Shown: positions 1 through 7,050 of the stretch, piece by piece | Numbering within the stretch: the first letter of the stretch is position 1 | How the letters are laid out: each line of letters begins with the position of its first letter | Source: Bacteroidaceae bacterium | Lineage (GTDB): Bacteria; Bacteroidota; Bacteroidia; Bacteroidales; Bacteroidaceae | Reading direction: 5' to 3' | Assembly: GCA_017616915.1 (NCBI GenBank) | Contig: JAFZXF010000108.1 | Location: forward strand, 1-37,578 | Length of the DNA stretch: 37,578 nt | Notes under the pieces: generated by a model | Told to the model about the DNA's origin: nothing | What the model saw: only the letters and a program-made list of their open reading frames with translations | Databases searched by the model: none | Position numbers and translations under genes: made by a program

Positions 1-170
1 AACGCCCGCAAGCGGGCTCGAAGTTAAAGAAGTTAACGACGATAGTCAGACTAATGTCGAACAGCCAACGGCTGTGATAACTTCGAGCGGCAAAGCCGCG
101 ATAACTACAATAACTTCTTGACTTCTAACTTGAAGCATTGAACATTGAACATTGAACATTGAACATTATT
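1..170. repeat. Repeat-rich intergenic segment with three short hairpins and a CATTGAA array
   Basis: No gene is visible. Three small perfect inverted repeats follow each other: GCCCGC/GCGGGC at 4-17, CAGCC/GGCTG at 62-74 and GCGGC/GCCGC at 87-99, with the phrase GATAACTTCGAG after the second. From about 135 to 167 there are four to five copies of a 7-bp unit (CATTGAA). The 7-bp unit is the same as the one at the trpB/trpE junction. This is intergenic interspersed-repeat material; the window starts inside it, so its left boundary is unknown. Confidence 0.75.
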
Positions 171-213
171 TACAACAATTTTTGTGATTTTTTGAAAAAA
201 ACGTGGAAAAAAC

Positions 214-244
214 TTGGAGGGTAAAATAAAATGCTCTAATTTTG
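214..244 (+). promoter_or_regulatory. Predicted trp operon promoter
   Basis: TAATTTTG at 237-244 matches the Bacteroidota -7 consensus TAnnTTTG, and TTGG at 214-217 lies about 20 bp upstream as the -33 element. Transcription would start near 250, some 20 nt before the leader-peptide ATG at 272. The match is by eye only. Confidence 0.7.
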
Positions 245-271
245 CACCACAAATTCGAAACTCATTAACTA

Positions 272-334
272 ATGACACGCAATTCCTTCAACTACTGGTG
301 GTGGCAGAACTCAGAATTAAATAATTGTGAGTAA
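272..334 (+). CDS. trpL: trp operon leader peptide (20 aa, WWW)
   Basis: This is a short open frame, ATG at 272 to TAA at 332-334, encoding MTRNSFNYWWWQNSELNNCE. Three consecutive Trp codons (TGG at 296-304) in a 20-residue frame between a promoter and a terminator hairpin are the signature of a ribosome-sensing trp leader. When charged tRNA-Trp is scarce the ribosome should stall at 296-304 and leave 327-339 free to form an antiterminator. It fits the general description of the 'bacteroid-trp' leader RNA class reported upstream of trp genes in Bacteroidota, as I remember it. The peptide itself probably has no function. Confidence 0.85.
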   Translation: MTRNSFNYWWWQNSELNNCE

Positions 335-412
335 CGACACCATATACCCCTAGCTGATAAATAAAACACAAAACCAAAGAGCCTTGTCGTAACACTCACG
401 ACAAGGCTCTTT
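327..412 (+). promoter_or_regulatory. trp attenuator: antiterminator and terminator hairpins
   Basis: The terminator is a perfect 15-bp stem (376-390 with 398-412, AAAGAGCCTTGTCGT and its complement) around a 7-nt loop. The competing antiterminator pairs 327-332 (GTGAGT) with 394-399 (ACTCAC) and 334-339 (ACGACA) with 385-390 (TGTCGT). It uses both arms of the terminator, so the two structures exclude each other. The 5' antiterminator strand overlaps the last codons and stop of the leader peptide, where a terminating ribosome would cover it. The U-tract after the terminator is short (CTTTGCTT). Pairings were found by eye, with no folding energies computed. Confidence 0.8.
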
Positions 413-420
413 GCTTAGTC

Positions 421-456
421 AAATAGTCAAATGATTAAATAGTTAAATAGTCAAAT
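421..456 (+). repeat. TCAAATAG-type array abutting the trpB start
   Basis: Tandem 8-9-bp units of the form (A)GTCAAATAG or TTAAATAG fill the space between the attenuator and the trpB ATG at 459. The segment 426-456 recurs at 14606-14636 with a single mismatch (30/31). No Shine-Dalgarno is present; the A/T-rich repeat itself forms the translation-initiation region. Confidence 0.8.
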
Positions 457-458
457 CA

Positions 459-1643
459 ATGAATGTCACTTACAATATCAACGCCAGCGGATTCTACGGT
501 GAGTTTGGCGGGGCTTTCGTGCCCGAAGTGCTGCACCGAGCAGTCAAAGAACTGCAAGACTCATACGCCGGCATCATAGAGAGCGACAGCTTCCAACGAC
601 AATACCGACAACTGCTGCGCGACTACGTGGGAAGACCATCGGCACTATATGAGGCTACTAAGCTCAGCCGCAAATACGGCGCACGCATCTTCCTGAAACG
701 CGAAGACCTTAACCACACCGGCGCACACAAAATCAATAACGCACTCGGACAGGTGATGCTAGCTAAAACGCTGGGCAAGACACGCATCATCGCCGAAACA
801 GGTGCTGGACAGCACGGAGTGGCCACCGCCACAGCATGCGCTCTGCTCGACATGCCATGCACCGTGTATATGGGCAAGACCGACATAGCACGACAAATGC
901 CCAACGTGGAGAGAATGAAAATGCTCGGAGCACAAGTGAAACCCGTCACCTGCGGCAACATGACACTCAAGGACGCCGTCAACGACGCCATACGCGACTG
1001 GTGCTGCCACCCGCAAGACACCTTCTACGTCATCGGATCGGCGGTGGGGCCACATCCCTACCCCGACATCGTGGCACGGCTGCAGAGCGTTATCAGCGAA
1101 GAGATAAAATGGCAACTCAAGGAGCAGACAGGCCGCGACTACCCCGACTATCTGATGGCATGCGTGGGCGGAGGAAGCAACGCCATTGGCACCTTCTACC
1201 ACTACCTCGATGATATGCGCACTCGTCTGGTGCTGGCCGAAGCCGGCGGCAAAGGATATGACACCGAGCAGACCGCAGCCTCGATACACAGCGGCAGCGT
1301 AGGAATACTGCACGGCAGCCGCATCATGGTGCTGCAGAACGCTGACGGCCAGATACAGGAAGCTTACTCCATCTCCGCCGGACTCGACTATCCGGGCATA
1401 GGACCCGTGCACTGCAACCTGGCACAGCAGCAACGGGCACAAGTGATCGCCATCAACGATGACGAAGCGCTCGCCGCAGCAATGGAACTCACACGCATGG
1501 AGGGCATCATCCCCGCACTGGAGTCGGCACACATCCTGGCAGCACTGCCCAAGATGCAGTTCAAACCGACCGACATCGTGGTGCTCACCGTGAGCGGGCG
1601 CGGCGACAAAGATATGGCAACGTACTTGAACATTGAACATTGA
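459..1643 (+). CDS. trpB: Tryptophan synthase beta chain
   Basis: This PLP enzyme condenses indole (channelled from TrpA) with L-serine to give tryptophan; cytosolic alpha2beta2 complex. The 394-residue length matches the family (about 395-400). The PLP lysine lies in HTGAHKINNA (K91), and the phosphate-binding glycine loop GGGSNA is near residue 236. The start is the ATG directly after the TCAAATAG array and the next residues (GFYGEFGGAFVPE) match the usual TrpB N-terminus. The last residues, LNIEH, are encoded by the TTGAACA array that continues into the trpB/trpE spacer, so the repeat supplies the stop codon. It is first in the operon behind the attenuator and distinct from the TrpB2-type gene at 7051. 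Confidence 0.97.
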   Translation: MNVTYNINASGFYGEFGGAFVPEVLHRAVKELQDSYAGIIESDSFQRQYRQLLRDYVGRPSALYEATKLSRKYGARIFLKREDLNHTGAHKINNALGQVMLAKTLGKTRIIAETGAGQHGVATATACALLDMPCTVYMGKTDIARQMPNVERMKMLGAQVKPVTCGNMTLKDAVNDAIRDWCCHPQDTFYVIGSAVGPHPYPDIVARLQSVISEEIKWQLKEQTGRDYPDYLMACVGGGSNAIGTFYHYLDDMRTRLVLAEAGGKGYDTEQTAASIHSGSVGILHGSRIMVLQNADGQIQEAYSISAGLDYPGIGPVHCNLAQQQRAQVIAINDDEALAAAMELTRMEGIIPALESAHILAALPKMQFKPTDIVVLTVSGRGDKDMATYLNIEH

Positions 1644-1669
1644 ACATTGAACATTAAACATTGAAAATT
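1626..1669 (+). repeat. TTGAACA tandem array across the trpB stop and up to the trpE start
   Basis: About six 7-bp units (TTGAACA, with later TTAAACA and TTGAAAA variants) cover the last trpB codons, the stop at 1641-1643 and the whole spacer to the trpE ATG at 1670. The same unit occurs at 135-167, and reverse-complemented inside the acyltransferase gene near 29005-29035. Confidence 0.85.
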
Positions 1670-3088
1670 ATGTTTGAATACACCCTGCAATGCAAAACTA
1701 TCCTGGCTGACAGATACACGCCAGTGAATGCATATATAAAGGTCAGAGACCTTTCGCCACAGTCATGCCTCATGGAAAGCAGCGACTATCACGGTGAAGA
1801 TAACAGCCATTCGTTTATAGCGTTCAACCCCATCGCCAGCATCAGCATCAATCACGGGAAGGTGAAAATGCTCTTCCCCGACGGCTCGGTGCAGGAGCAA
1901 ATAATTGGAGACCAGCTGACTGTGGAAGATGCCATCGACGAATTTATGGCACAGTTCAAATTCGAGAACGACACCAACGGATATGCGGGGCTCTTCGGAT
2001 ATACCGCCTTTGATGCCGTGAAATACTTTGAGCACATCAACGTAATGGACGAGCCCGCAGAACGAAACGATGCTCCCGACATATACCTTATATTATATAA
2101 GAACCTCCTCGTGTTCAACCACTACAACAATACGCTGGATATAGTGGAAATCACCAACAACAAGGACAATTCTCAATTTTCAATTTTCAATTCTCAATTT
2201 TCAACTCCCATCGAGACCCTCCTTAACTCCGCCAATGGAGAGGCTTTCTCCTTTCACCCAGTGGGGGAATGCCGCAGCACGCTGACCGACGAGCAACACA
2301 AAGAGAACATACGCCGCTGTATAGCCCACTGTAAGCGGGGAGACGTCTTCCAGATCGTCATCAGCCGACGCTTCATACAGGAGTTCGAGGGCGATGACCT
2401 GAAACTCTACAGGGCGCTGCGACGCATCAATCCGTCGCCCTATCTGTTCTACTTCGACTTCGGCGGCTTCCGCATCTTCGGTTCGTCACCCGAGACCCAT
2501 TGCTGCATACGCAACCGCCGCGCATATATCGACCCGATAGCAGGCACCACAGCTCGCACCGGTGACCCGGTGAAAGACCAACAAAACGCTGAATATCTGC
2601 GCAATGACCCCAAGGAGAACGCCGAGCACGTGATGCTGGTGGACCTCGCACGCAACGACCTCTCACGCAACTGCCACGATGTGAAAGTGGACTCCTATAA
2701 ACAAATGCAGCAATATAGCCACGTGATTCACCTGGTGAGCAGGGTGAGCGGACAGATGGACGACAACGCTCGCAGCAGCAAGACCTTCATCGATACCTTC
2801 CCCGCCGGAACACTGTCGGGAGCACCCAAAGTGAAAGCCATGGAGCTCATAACACGATATGAGCCCCACAACCGCGGAGCATACGGCGGATGCATAGGAT
2901 TCACAGGATTCAACGGCAACATCAATCAGGCTATCATCATACGTACATTCATCAGCAGAAACAACCAACTGTGGTTCCAGGCAGGAGGGGGCATAGTGGC
3001 ACGTAGCAACGAGGACTACGAGCTACAGGAAGTAAACAATAAACTGGGAGCTCTCAAACAAGCTATTCGCATGGCAGAAAAAATATAG
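1670..3088 (+). CDS. trpE: Anthranilate synthase component I
   Basis: TrpE converts chorismate plus ammonia (from the TrpG glutaminase) to anthranilate, the committed step of tryptophan synthesis. The protein is 472 residues from ATG 1670; a TTG nine bases upstream would add only MKI and is less likely. The LMES motif at residues 34-37 corresponds to the LLES-type segment of the Trp feedback site, and the C-terminal half has the chorismate-binding fold (GDVFQIVISRRF, DPIAGT, AGTLSGAPKVKAME, GGCIGF, QAGGGIVARS). Residues about 167-179 (SQFSIFNSQFS) are encoded by TCAATTT/TCAATTC repeats at 2168-2204. They form an in-frame insertion in the loop between the N-terminal and catalytic parts. The trpG start lies 5 nt after the stop. 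Confidence 0.96.
   Translation: MFEYTLQCKTILADRYTPVNAYIKVRDLSPQSCLMESSDYHGEDNSHSFIAFNPIASISINHGKVKMLFPDGSVQEQIIGDQLTVEDAIDEFMAQFKFENDTNGYAGLFGYTAFDAVKYFEHINVMDEPAERNDAPDIYLILYKNLLVFNHYNNTLDIVEITNNKDNSQFSIFNSQFSTPIETLLNSANGEAFSFHPVGECRSTLTDEQHKENIRRCIAHCKRGDVFQIVISRRFIQEFEGDDLKLYRALRRINPSPYLFYFDFGGFRIFGSSPETHCCIRNRRAYIDPIAGTTARTGDPVKDQQNAEYLRNDPKENAEHVMLVDLARNDLSRNCHDVKVDSYKQMQQYSHVIHLVSRVSGQMDDNARSSKTFIDTFPAGTLSGAPKVKAMELITRYEPHNRGAYGGCIGFTGFNGNINQAIIIRTFISRNNQLWFQAGGGIVARSNEDYELQEVNNKLGALKQAIRMAEKI
2168..2204 (+). repeat. In-frame TCAATTT repeat inside trpE
   Basis: About five units of CTCAATTTTCAATT type, 37 bp in all, lie within the trpE reading frame. The same unit is found between genes at 3657-3727 and at 32173-32200. 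It adds serine, glutamine, phenylalanine and isoleucine residues and does not shift the frame. Confidence 0.85.
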
Positions 3089-3092
3089 CATC

Positions 3093-3656
3093 ATGAACAT
3101 CACCATAATCGACAACTACGACTCCTTTACCTACAACCTGGCACACCTGGTCAAAGCCCTCGGAGCTGAGGTGAGAGTGCTGCGCAACGACCAGTTCAGC
3201 ATGGAGCAACTCCGCGACGCCGACAAACTGATACTGTCGCCTGGGCCCGGCATTCCCAATGAAGCTGGACTACTGCCCGACGTAATAAAGACCTATGCCA
3301 GCAAGAAACCTATGCTCGGCGTATGTCTCGGCCACCAGGCTATCGGCGAAGCGTTTGGCGGCCAGCTGGTAAACCTCAGCGATGTGTTCCACGGAGTACA
3401 GACCCCCGTCAGCATCGACCAGAGCGACTACCTCTTCGACGGACTGCCCCGGCAAATCGACGTGGGGCGCTACCACTCGTGGGTGGTGGACACAGCAGGG
3501 TTCCCTGACCAGCTCGAGATAATTGCCCGCAGCGAGGAAGGACAAATAATGGCGCTGCGCCACAAGGAATATGACATCAGGGGCATACAGTTTCATCCCG
3601 AATCAGTGCTCACACCCCAAGGACACATAATCATCAACAACTGGATAAAACACTAG
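3093..3656 (+). CDS. trpG: Anthranilate synthase component II (glutamine amidotransferase)
   Basis: This class I glutamine amidotransferase supplies ammonia to TrpE. Its 187 residues are the usual size for a stand-alone TrpG. The oxyanion SPGPG motif is at about 49-53, the nucleophile in GVCLGHQAIG is C78, and the His/Glu of the triad lie in FHPES (H168, E170). It starts 5 nt after the trpE stop, consistent with translational coupling of the two subunits. A PabA role (p-aminobenzoate) cannot be excluded by sequence, as TrpG often serves both, but its place in the operon makes TrpG the main call. Confidence 0.96.
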   Translation: MNITIIDNYDSFTYNLAHLVKALGAEVRVLRNDQFSMEQLRDADKLILSPGPGIPNEAGLLPDVIKTYASKKPMLGVCLGHQAIGEAFGGQLVNLSDVFHGVQTPVSIDQSDYLFDGLPRQIDVGRYHSWVVDTAGFPDQLEIIARSEEGQIMALRHKEYDIRGIQFHPESVLTPQGHIIINNWIKH

Positions 3657-3727
3657 GAATAATTCTCAATTTTTTCAAACTGGACTTAGATCTAAAACCG
3701 GTCCGCGACCGGTCAATTTTCAATTGT
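3657..3727 (+). repeat. 42-bp palindromic element (copy A) with TCAATT flanks, trpG-trpD spacer
   Basis: The whole spacer is repeat sequence: a TCAATTTTTT flank, then the element at 3676-3717, then TCAATTTTCAATT up to the trpD ATG. The element contains the palindrome TTAGATCTAA followed by CCGGTCCGCGACCGG. Other copies are at 5536-5576, 26125-26166 and 29056-29097, with partial copies at 29039-29052 and 29101-29116. In a transcript the second palindrome would form a short stem between trpG and trpD. Confidence 0.9.
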
Positions 3728-4723
3728 ATGAAAGACTTATTGAGCCGCCTCATAGCAGGCGAATACCCCCAACGCGAGGAGGTGAAGCAGGTGATGATTG
3801 GCATCACACAAGAGAAGTATAACGACGCCCAGATAGCTGCCTTGCTCATGGCGCTACAGATAAAAGGAGTGACGCCCGACGTGCTGCTGGGATTCCGCGA
3901 CGGACTGCTGCAGACCGGCGTGCCCGTAAACCTGGAGCCATACAAGGTAATCGATATCGTAGGTACCGGTGGCGACTGCAAGAATACGTTCAATATATCC
4001 ACCTGCGCATGCTTCGTAGTAGCAGGAGCCGGATATAAGGTCGCCAAGCACGGCAACTACGCCGCTTCGTCGGTGTCAGGAGCCAGCTCGGTGCTCGAAA
4101 ATCACGGGGTGAAATTTCAAAAGGATGAGGCCCGCCTGCGCCAGTCGCTCGAAGAATGCAATTTCACCTATCTGCACGCCCCCTTCTTTGCATATGGCAT
4201 GAAGTTCGTGGCTCCCATCCGCAAAGCGCTCGGCATACCTACATGCTTCAACCTGTTAGGGCCGCTCGTCAACCCATGCCGGCCTACCTATCAGCTACTG
4301 GGCGTAGCCACACTGGGACAGGTGAGACTGTACCACAACACTCTGAGCCAAATAGACGTGAAATACGGCATAGTCAACAGCATCGACGGATATGACGAGA
4401 TATCCGGCACAGCCGACTTTAAGTTCCAGACACGGGAGCGCGAACTGGTAAGAGCGCCCGAGGATCTCGGATTCGCTCGCATACAGCCCGAAGAAATCTA
4501 TGGCGGCTCCACCGCCCTGGAAGCAATGAAGATATTTGACGACGTGCTCTGCAACCGAGGGACCGACAGCCAGAAAAACGTAGTTATCATCAACGCCGCA
4601 TACGCCATCAAACTAATGGAGCCCGAGCACAATATCAGCGAATGCATAGACATAGCCCGCCAGTCGGTGGAAAGCGGCAAAGCCCTCGCAGCATTCAAGA
4701 AGTTCGTGGAGATTAATAGGTAA
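3728..4723 (+). CDS. trpD: Anthranilate phosphoribosyltransferase
   Basis: TrpD transfers phosphoribose from PRPP to anthranilate. The 331-residue length is typical. The PRPP-binding GTGGD loop lies at 79-83, followed by the TFNIST and KHGNYAASSVSGASSVLENHG segments and FAYGMKFVAPIRKALG, all in family order. This is a stand-alone enzyme, not fused to TrpG as in enterobacteria. It follows repeat copy A, and the trpC start is 7 nt downstream. Confidence 0.97.
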   Translation: MKDLLSRLIAGEYPQREEVKQVMIGITQEKYNDAQIAALLMALQIKGVTPDVLLGFRDGLLQTGVPVNLEPYKVIDIVGTGGDCKNTFNISTCACFVVAGAGYKVAKHGNYAASSVSGASSVLENHGVKFQKDEARLRQSLEECNFTYLHAPFFAYGMKFVAPIRKALGIPTCFNLLGPLVNPCRPTYQLLGVATLGQVRLYHNTLSQIDVKYGIVNSIDGYDEISGTADFKFQTRERELVRAPEDLGFARIQPEEIYGGSTALEAMKIFDDVLCNRGTDSQKNVVIINAAYAIKLMEPEHNISECIDIARQSVESGKALAAFKKFVEINR

Positions 4724-4729
4724 AAAATA

Positions 4730-5521
4730 ATGACTATACTCGAAGAAATATGCAGTCGTAAGCGCCATGACCTGATGGCACGCAAAGAGCAAATGCCACC
4801 GCGTGAGCTCTATCGCCAAGTGGAAGCGATGATGGACAAGCCCCGCAGCATCCGCTCTCTAAGCCAAGCACTCAAACTGGCGCAAACCGGAATCATAGCT
4901 GAGTTTAAACGCAAATCGCCATCCAAAGGATGGATAAGCCGCGAGGCACGACCAGAGGTCATCACCCCGGCCTATCAGCAGGCAGGAGCTACCGCCCTCT
5001 CCATACTCACCGACGAACCATACTTCGGCGGTAACAACGAATGCCTCATCACCGCACGACCGCTGGTGAGCATACCCATACTGCGCAAAGACTTCATCGT
5101 GGATGAATATCAGGTGATGGAGGCTAAAAGCATAGGCGCAGATGCACTGCTGCTCATAGCCGCCTGTCTGAGCAAACAGGAGTGCCGCACCCTAGCACAC
5201 ACCGCACAACAACTCGGACTGGAAACGCTGCTCGAAATTCACAACGAAAACGAACTCGACTATATCGGCGACAACATAAGCGTGGTGGGAGTCAACAACC
5301 GCAACCTGCACCTGTTTCGCACTGATGTGCAGACGTCACTCAACCTCGCAGACAATATTCCCAACGAGTTCGTGAAAATTAGCGAGAGCGGCATCGCCAC
5401 AGCTCAAGATGCCAAGAGCCTATACCACCGCGGCTACAACGGACTCCTCATAGGCGAACGGTTCATGAGGGAAGACAACCCCGCACAAAGCCTGCAACAG
5501 TTCATAGCTGCACTGAAATAA
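4730..5521 (+). CDS. trpC: Indole-3-glycerol phosphate synthase
   Basis: TrpC closes the pyrrole ring of CdRP to indole-3-glycerol phosphate with loss of CO2 and water. The 263 residues fit a monofunctional TIM-barrel enzyme. The signature IIAEFKRKSPSKG (catalytic lysine about 60), the LRKDFIVDEYQ strand (lysine near 119), EIHNENEL and SESGI are present. The last 24 nt (5498-5521, encoding QFIAALK and stop) are identical to the last 24 nt of trpF. Confidence 0.97.
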   Translation: MTILEEICSRKRHDLMARKEQMPPRELYRQVEAMMDKPRSIRSLSQALKLAQTGIIAEFKRKSPSKGWISREARPEVITPAYQQAGATALSILTDEPYFGGNNECLITARPLVSIPILRKDFIVDEYQVMEAKSIGADALLLIAACLSKQECRTLAHTAQQLGLETLLEIHNENELDYIGDNISVVGVNNRNLHLFRTDVQTSLNLADNIPNEFVKISESGIATAQDAKSLYHRGYNGLLIGERFMREDNPAQSLQQFIAALK

Positions 5522-5588
5522 ATGTTCAACTTTTTCAACTGGACCTAGATTTAAAGCCGGTCCGTGACCGGTCAATGCTCAATGTTCA
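5522..5588 (+). repeat. Palindromic element (copy B) with TTCAATG flanks, trpC-trpF spacer
   Basis: The spacer is almost wholly repeat. The element at 5536-5576 has a decayed first palindrome (CTAGATTTAA) and an intact CCGGTCCGTGACCGG. It is followed by TCAATGCTCAATGTTCAATG, whose last ATG is the trpF start. It is the second copy in the same operon, which argues that the family is dispersed and tolerated between co-transcribed genes. Confidence 0.9.
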
Positions 5589-6206
5589 ATGATTATTAAA
5601 GTTTGCGGAATGAGACTCGGCCAGAACATCCGCGAGGTGGAAGCGCTCGGTGTTGACTGGATAGGAATGATTTTCTATCCGCCCTCGCCGCGATACGTGG
5701 CTATCAAGCCCGACTATATGCCGCGCAAAGCTAAGCGAGTGGGGGTGATGGTGGACGAAAGCACACCAGCCATCTGCCGACGGGTGGCAGACTACGGCCT
5801 ACACATGGTGCAGCTCCACGGCAACGAATCGCCCCAACAATGCCGCGAAATCAAGGACGCTATGCCGCAGGTCAACATAATAAAAGCCCTCAGCATAAAG
5901 GACTACGACAGCCTCGACGCCACAGCAGACTACGAAGAGTGCGGAGCGGTGGATTACTTCCTCTTCGACACCTACTGCAAGGAAAAAGGCGGCAGCGGAC
6001 TCACCTTCGACCACAGCCTGCTGCAACGATACCAAGGACACACGCCATTCCTGCTCAGCGGCGGACTGTCGCCACAGAATGTCGAAGACATCAAAGCCCT
6101 CAGCCACCCGATGCTCATAGGATACGACCTCAACAGCCGCTTCGAGACGGCTCCCGCAATCAAAGACCCACAGCTCATAAAGCAGTTCATAGCTGCACTG
6201 AAATAA
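5589..6206 (+). CDS. trpF: Phosphoribosylanthranilate isomerase
   Basis: TrpF is the Amadori isomerase that converts PRA to CdRP. Its 205 residues form a (beta/alpha)8 barrel. The catalytic cysteine is C6 in IIKVCGM, the catalytic aspartate region is YFLFDTYCKEKGGSG, and the phosphate-binding segments are LLSGGLSPQNV and IGYDLNSRFE. The start codon is the last ATG of the TTCAATG array. The 3' end shares 24 identical nt with trpC. Confidence 0.96.
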   Translation: MIIKVCGMRLGQNIREVEALGVDWIGMIFYPPSPRYVAIKPDYMPRKAKRVGVMVDESTPAICRRVADYGLHMVQLHGNESPQQCREIKDAMPQVNIIKALSIKDYDSLDATADYEECGAVDYFLFDTYCKEKGGSGLTFDHSLLQRYQGHTPFLLSGGLSPQNVEDIKALSHPMLIGYDLNSRFETAPAIKDPQLIKQFIAALK

Positions 6207-6225
6207 TCCTTCAATCCTTCTTAAG

Positions 6226-6999
6226 ATGAATCGCATAAACCAACTTTTCGCTGAAAAGAAAAGCAACATCCTCAGCATCTATTTCTGCGCCGGACATCCT
6301 GCACTCGACAGCACACTGCCTATACTACAGGCCCTACAGCAGGCAGGCATCGACATCGTAGAGATAGGAATACCATTCAGCGACCCAATGGCCGACGGAC
6401 CAGTCATACAGAACGCAGCCACAAAGGCGCTGCGCAACGGAATGACGCTGCAACGACTCTTCAGCCAGCTCAAGGACGCACGACAGCACATACACATCCC
6501 GCTCATCCTGATGGGATATCTCAACGTTATCTACCACTTCGGCTTCGAGCGCTTCTGCCAACAATGCAGCCAATGCGGAATCGACGGCGCCATCATTCCC
6601 GACCTGCCATTCGACATCTACCTGCAGAAATACAAACCTATCGCCGACCGATACGGCATCAGCATCGTGATGCTCATAACCCCCGAGACCGAGCAGGAGC
6701 GTATCCGACAGATTGACAGCCACACCAACGGATTCATCTACGAGGTGTCCACCGACGCCACCACAGGCGCTCAAGACACCTTCAGCACCGCAACAATAAA
6801 CTACTTCCGGCGCATACGCGACATGAAACTACATAACCCCACCCTCGTGGGATTCGGTATCTCGAACAAGAACACCCGAGAGGCCGCACAGACCTACAGC
6901 CAAGGGTGCATCATAGGCAGCAAGTTCGTCAAACTGCTCGAGGAAAGCCCATCACCCGACGCAGCCGTGGCCGCACTGATGAAAACGATTACCGAATAA
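6226..6999 (+). CDS. trpA: Tryptophan synthase alpha chain
   Basis: TrpA cleaves indole-3-glycerol phosphate to indole and glyceraldehyde-3-phosphate. It is 257 residues. The catalytic residues are in VEIGIPFSDPMADGPVIQ (E47 and D57, matching E. coli E49 and D60), followed by LMGYLNVIYHFGFERF and the phosphate-binding VGFGISN and GSKFVK segments. The trpF-trpA spacer is 19 nt and contains a TCCTTCAATCC repeat-like sequence. trpA is separated from trpB by five genes here. Confidence 0.96.
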   Translation: MNRINQLFAEKKSNILSIYFCAGHPALDSTLPILQALQQAGIDIVEIGIPFSDPMADGPVIQNAATKALRNGMTLQRLFSQLKDARQHIHIPLILMGYLNVIYHFGFERFCQQCSQCGIDGAIIPDLPFDIYLQKYKPIADRYGISIVMLITPETEQERIRQIDSHTNGFIYEVSTDATTGAQDTFSTATINYFRRIRDMKLHNPTLVGFGISNKNTREAAQTYSQGCIIGSKFVKLLEESPSPDAAVAALMKTITE

Positions 7000-7050
7000 C
7001 GACTCAAAACCTACATTAAAATATTTACTAACTCCTAAAAAACTACAACT

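Noticed and set aside
623..1661. Long open frames on the minus strand and in other frames over trpB (up to 300 codons)
   Set aside because: They are shadows of the GC-rich trpB gene, with histidine- and cysteine-rich composition unlike any family. Similar shadows over other genes were left out.
1661..1669. TTG start three codons upstream for TrpE
   Set aside because: It lies inside the TTGAACA array and adds only MKI; the ATG at 1670 matches family N-termini.
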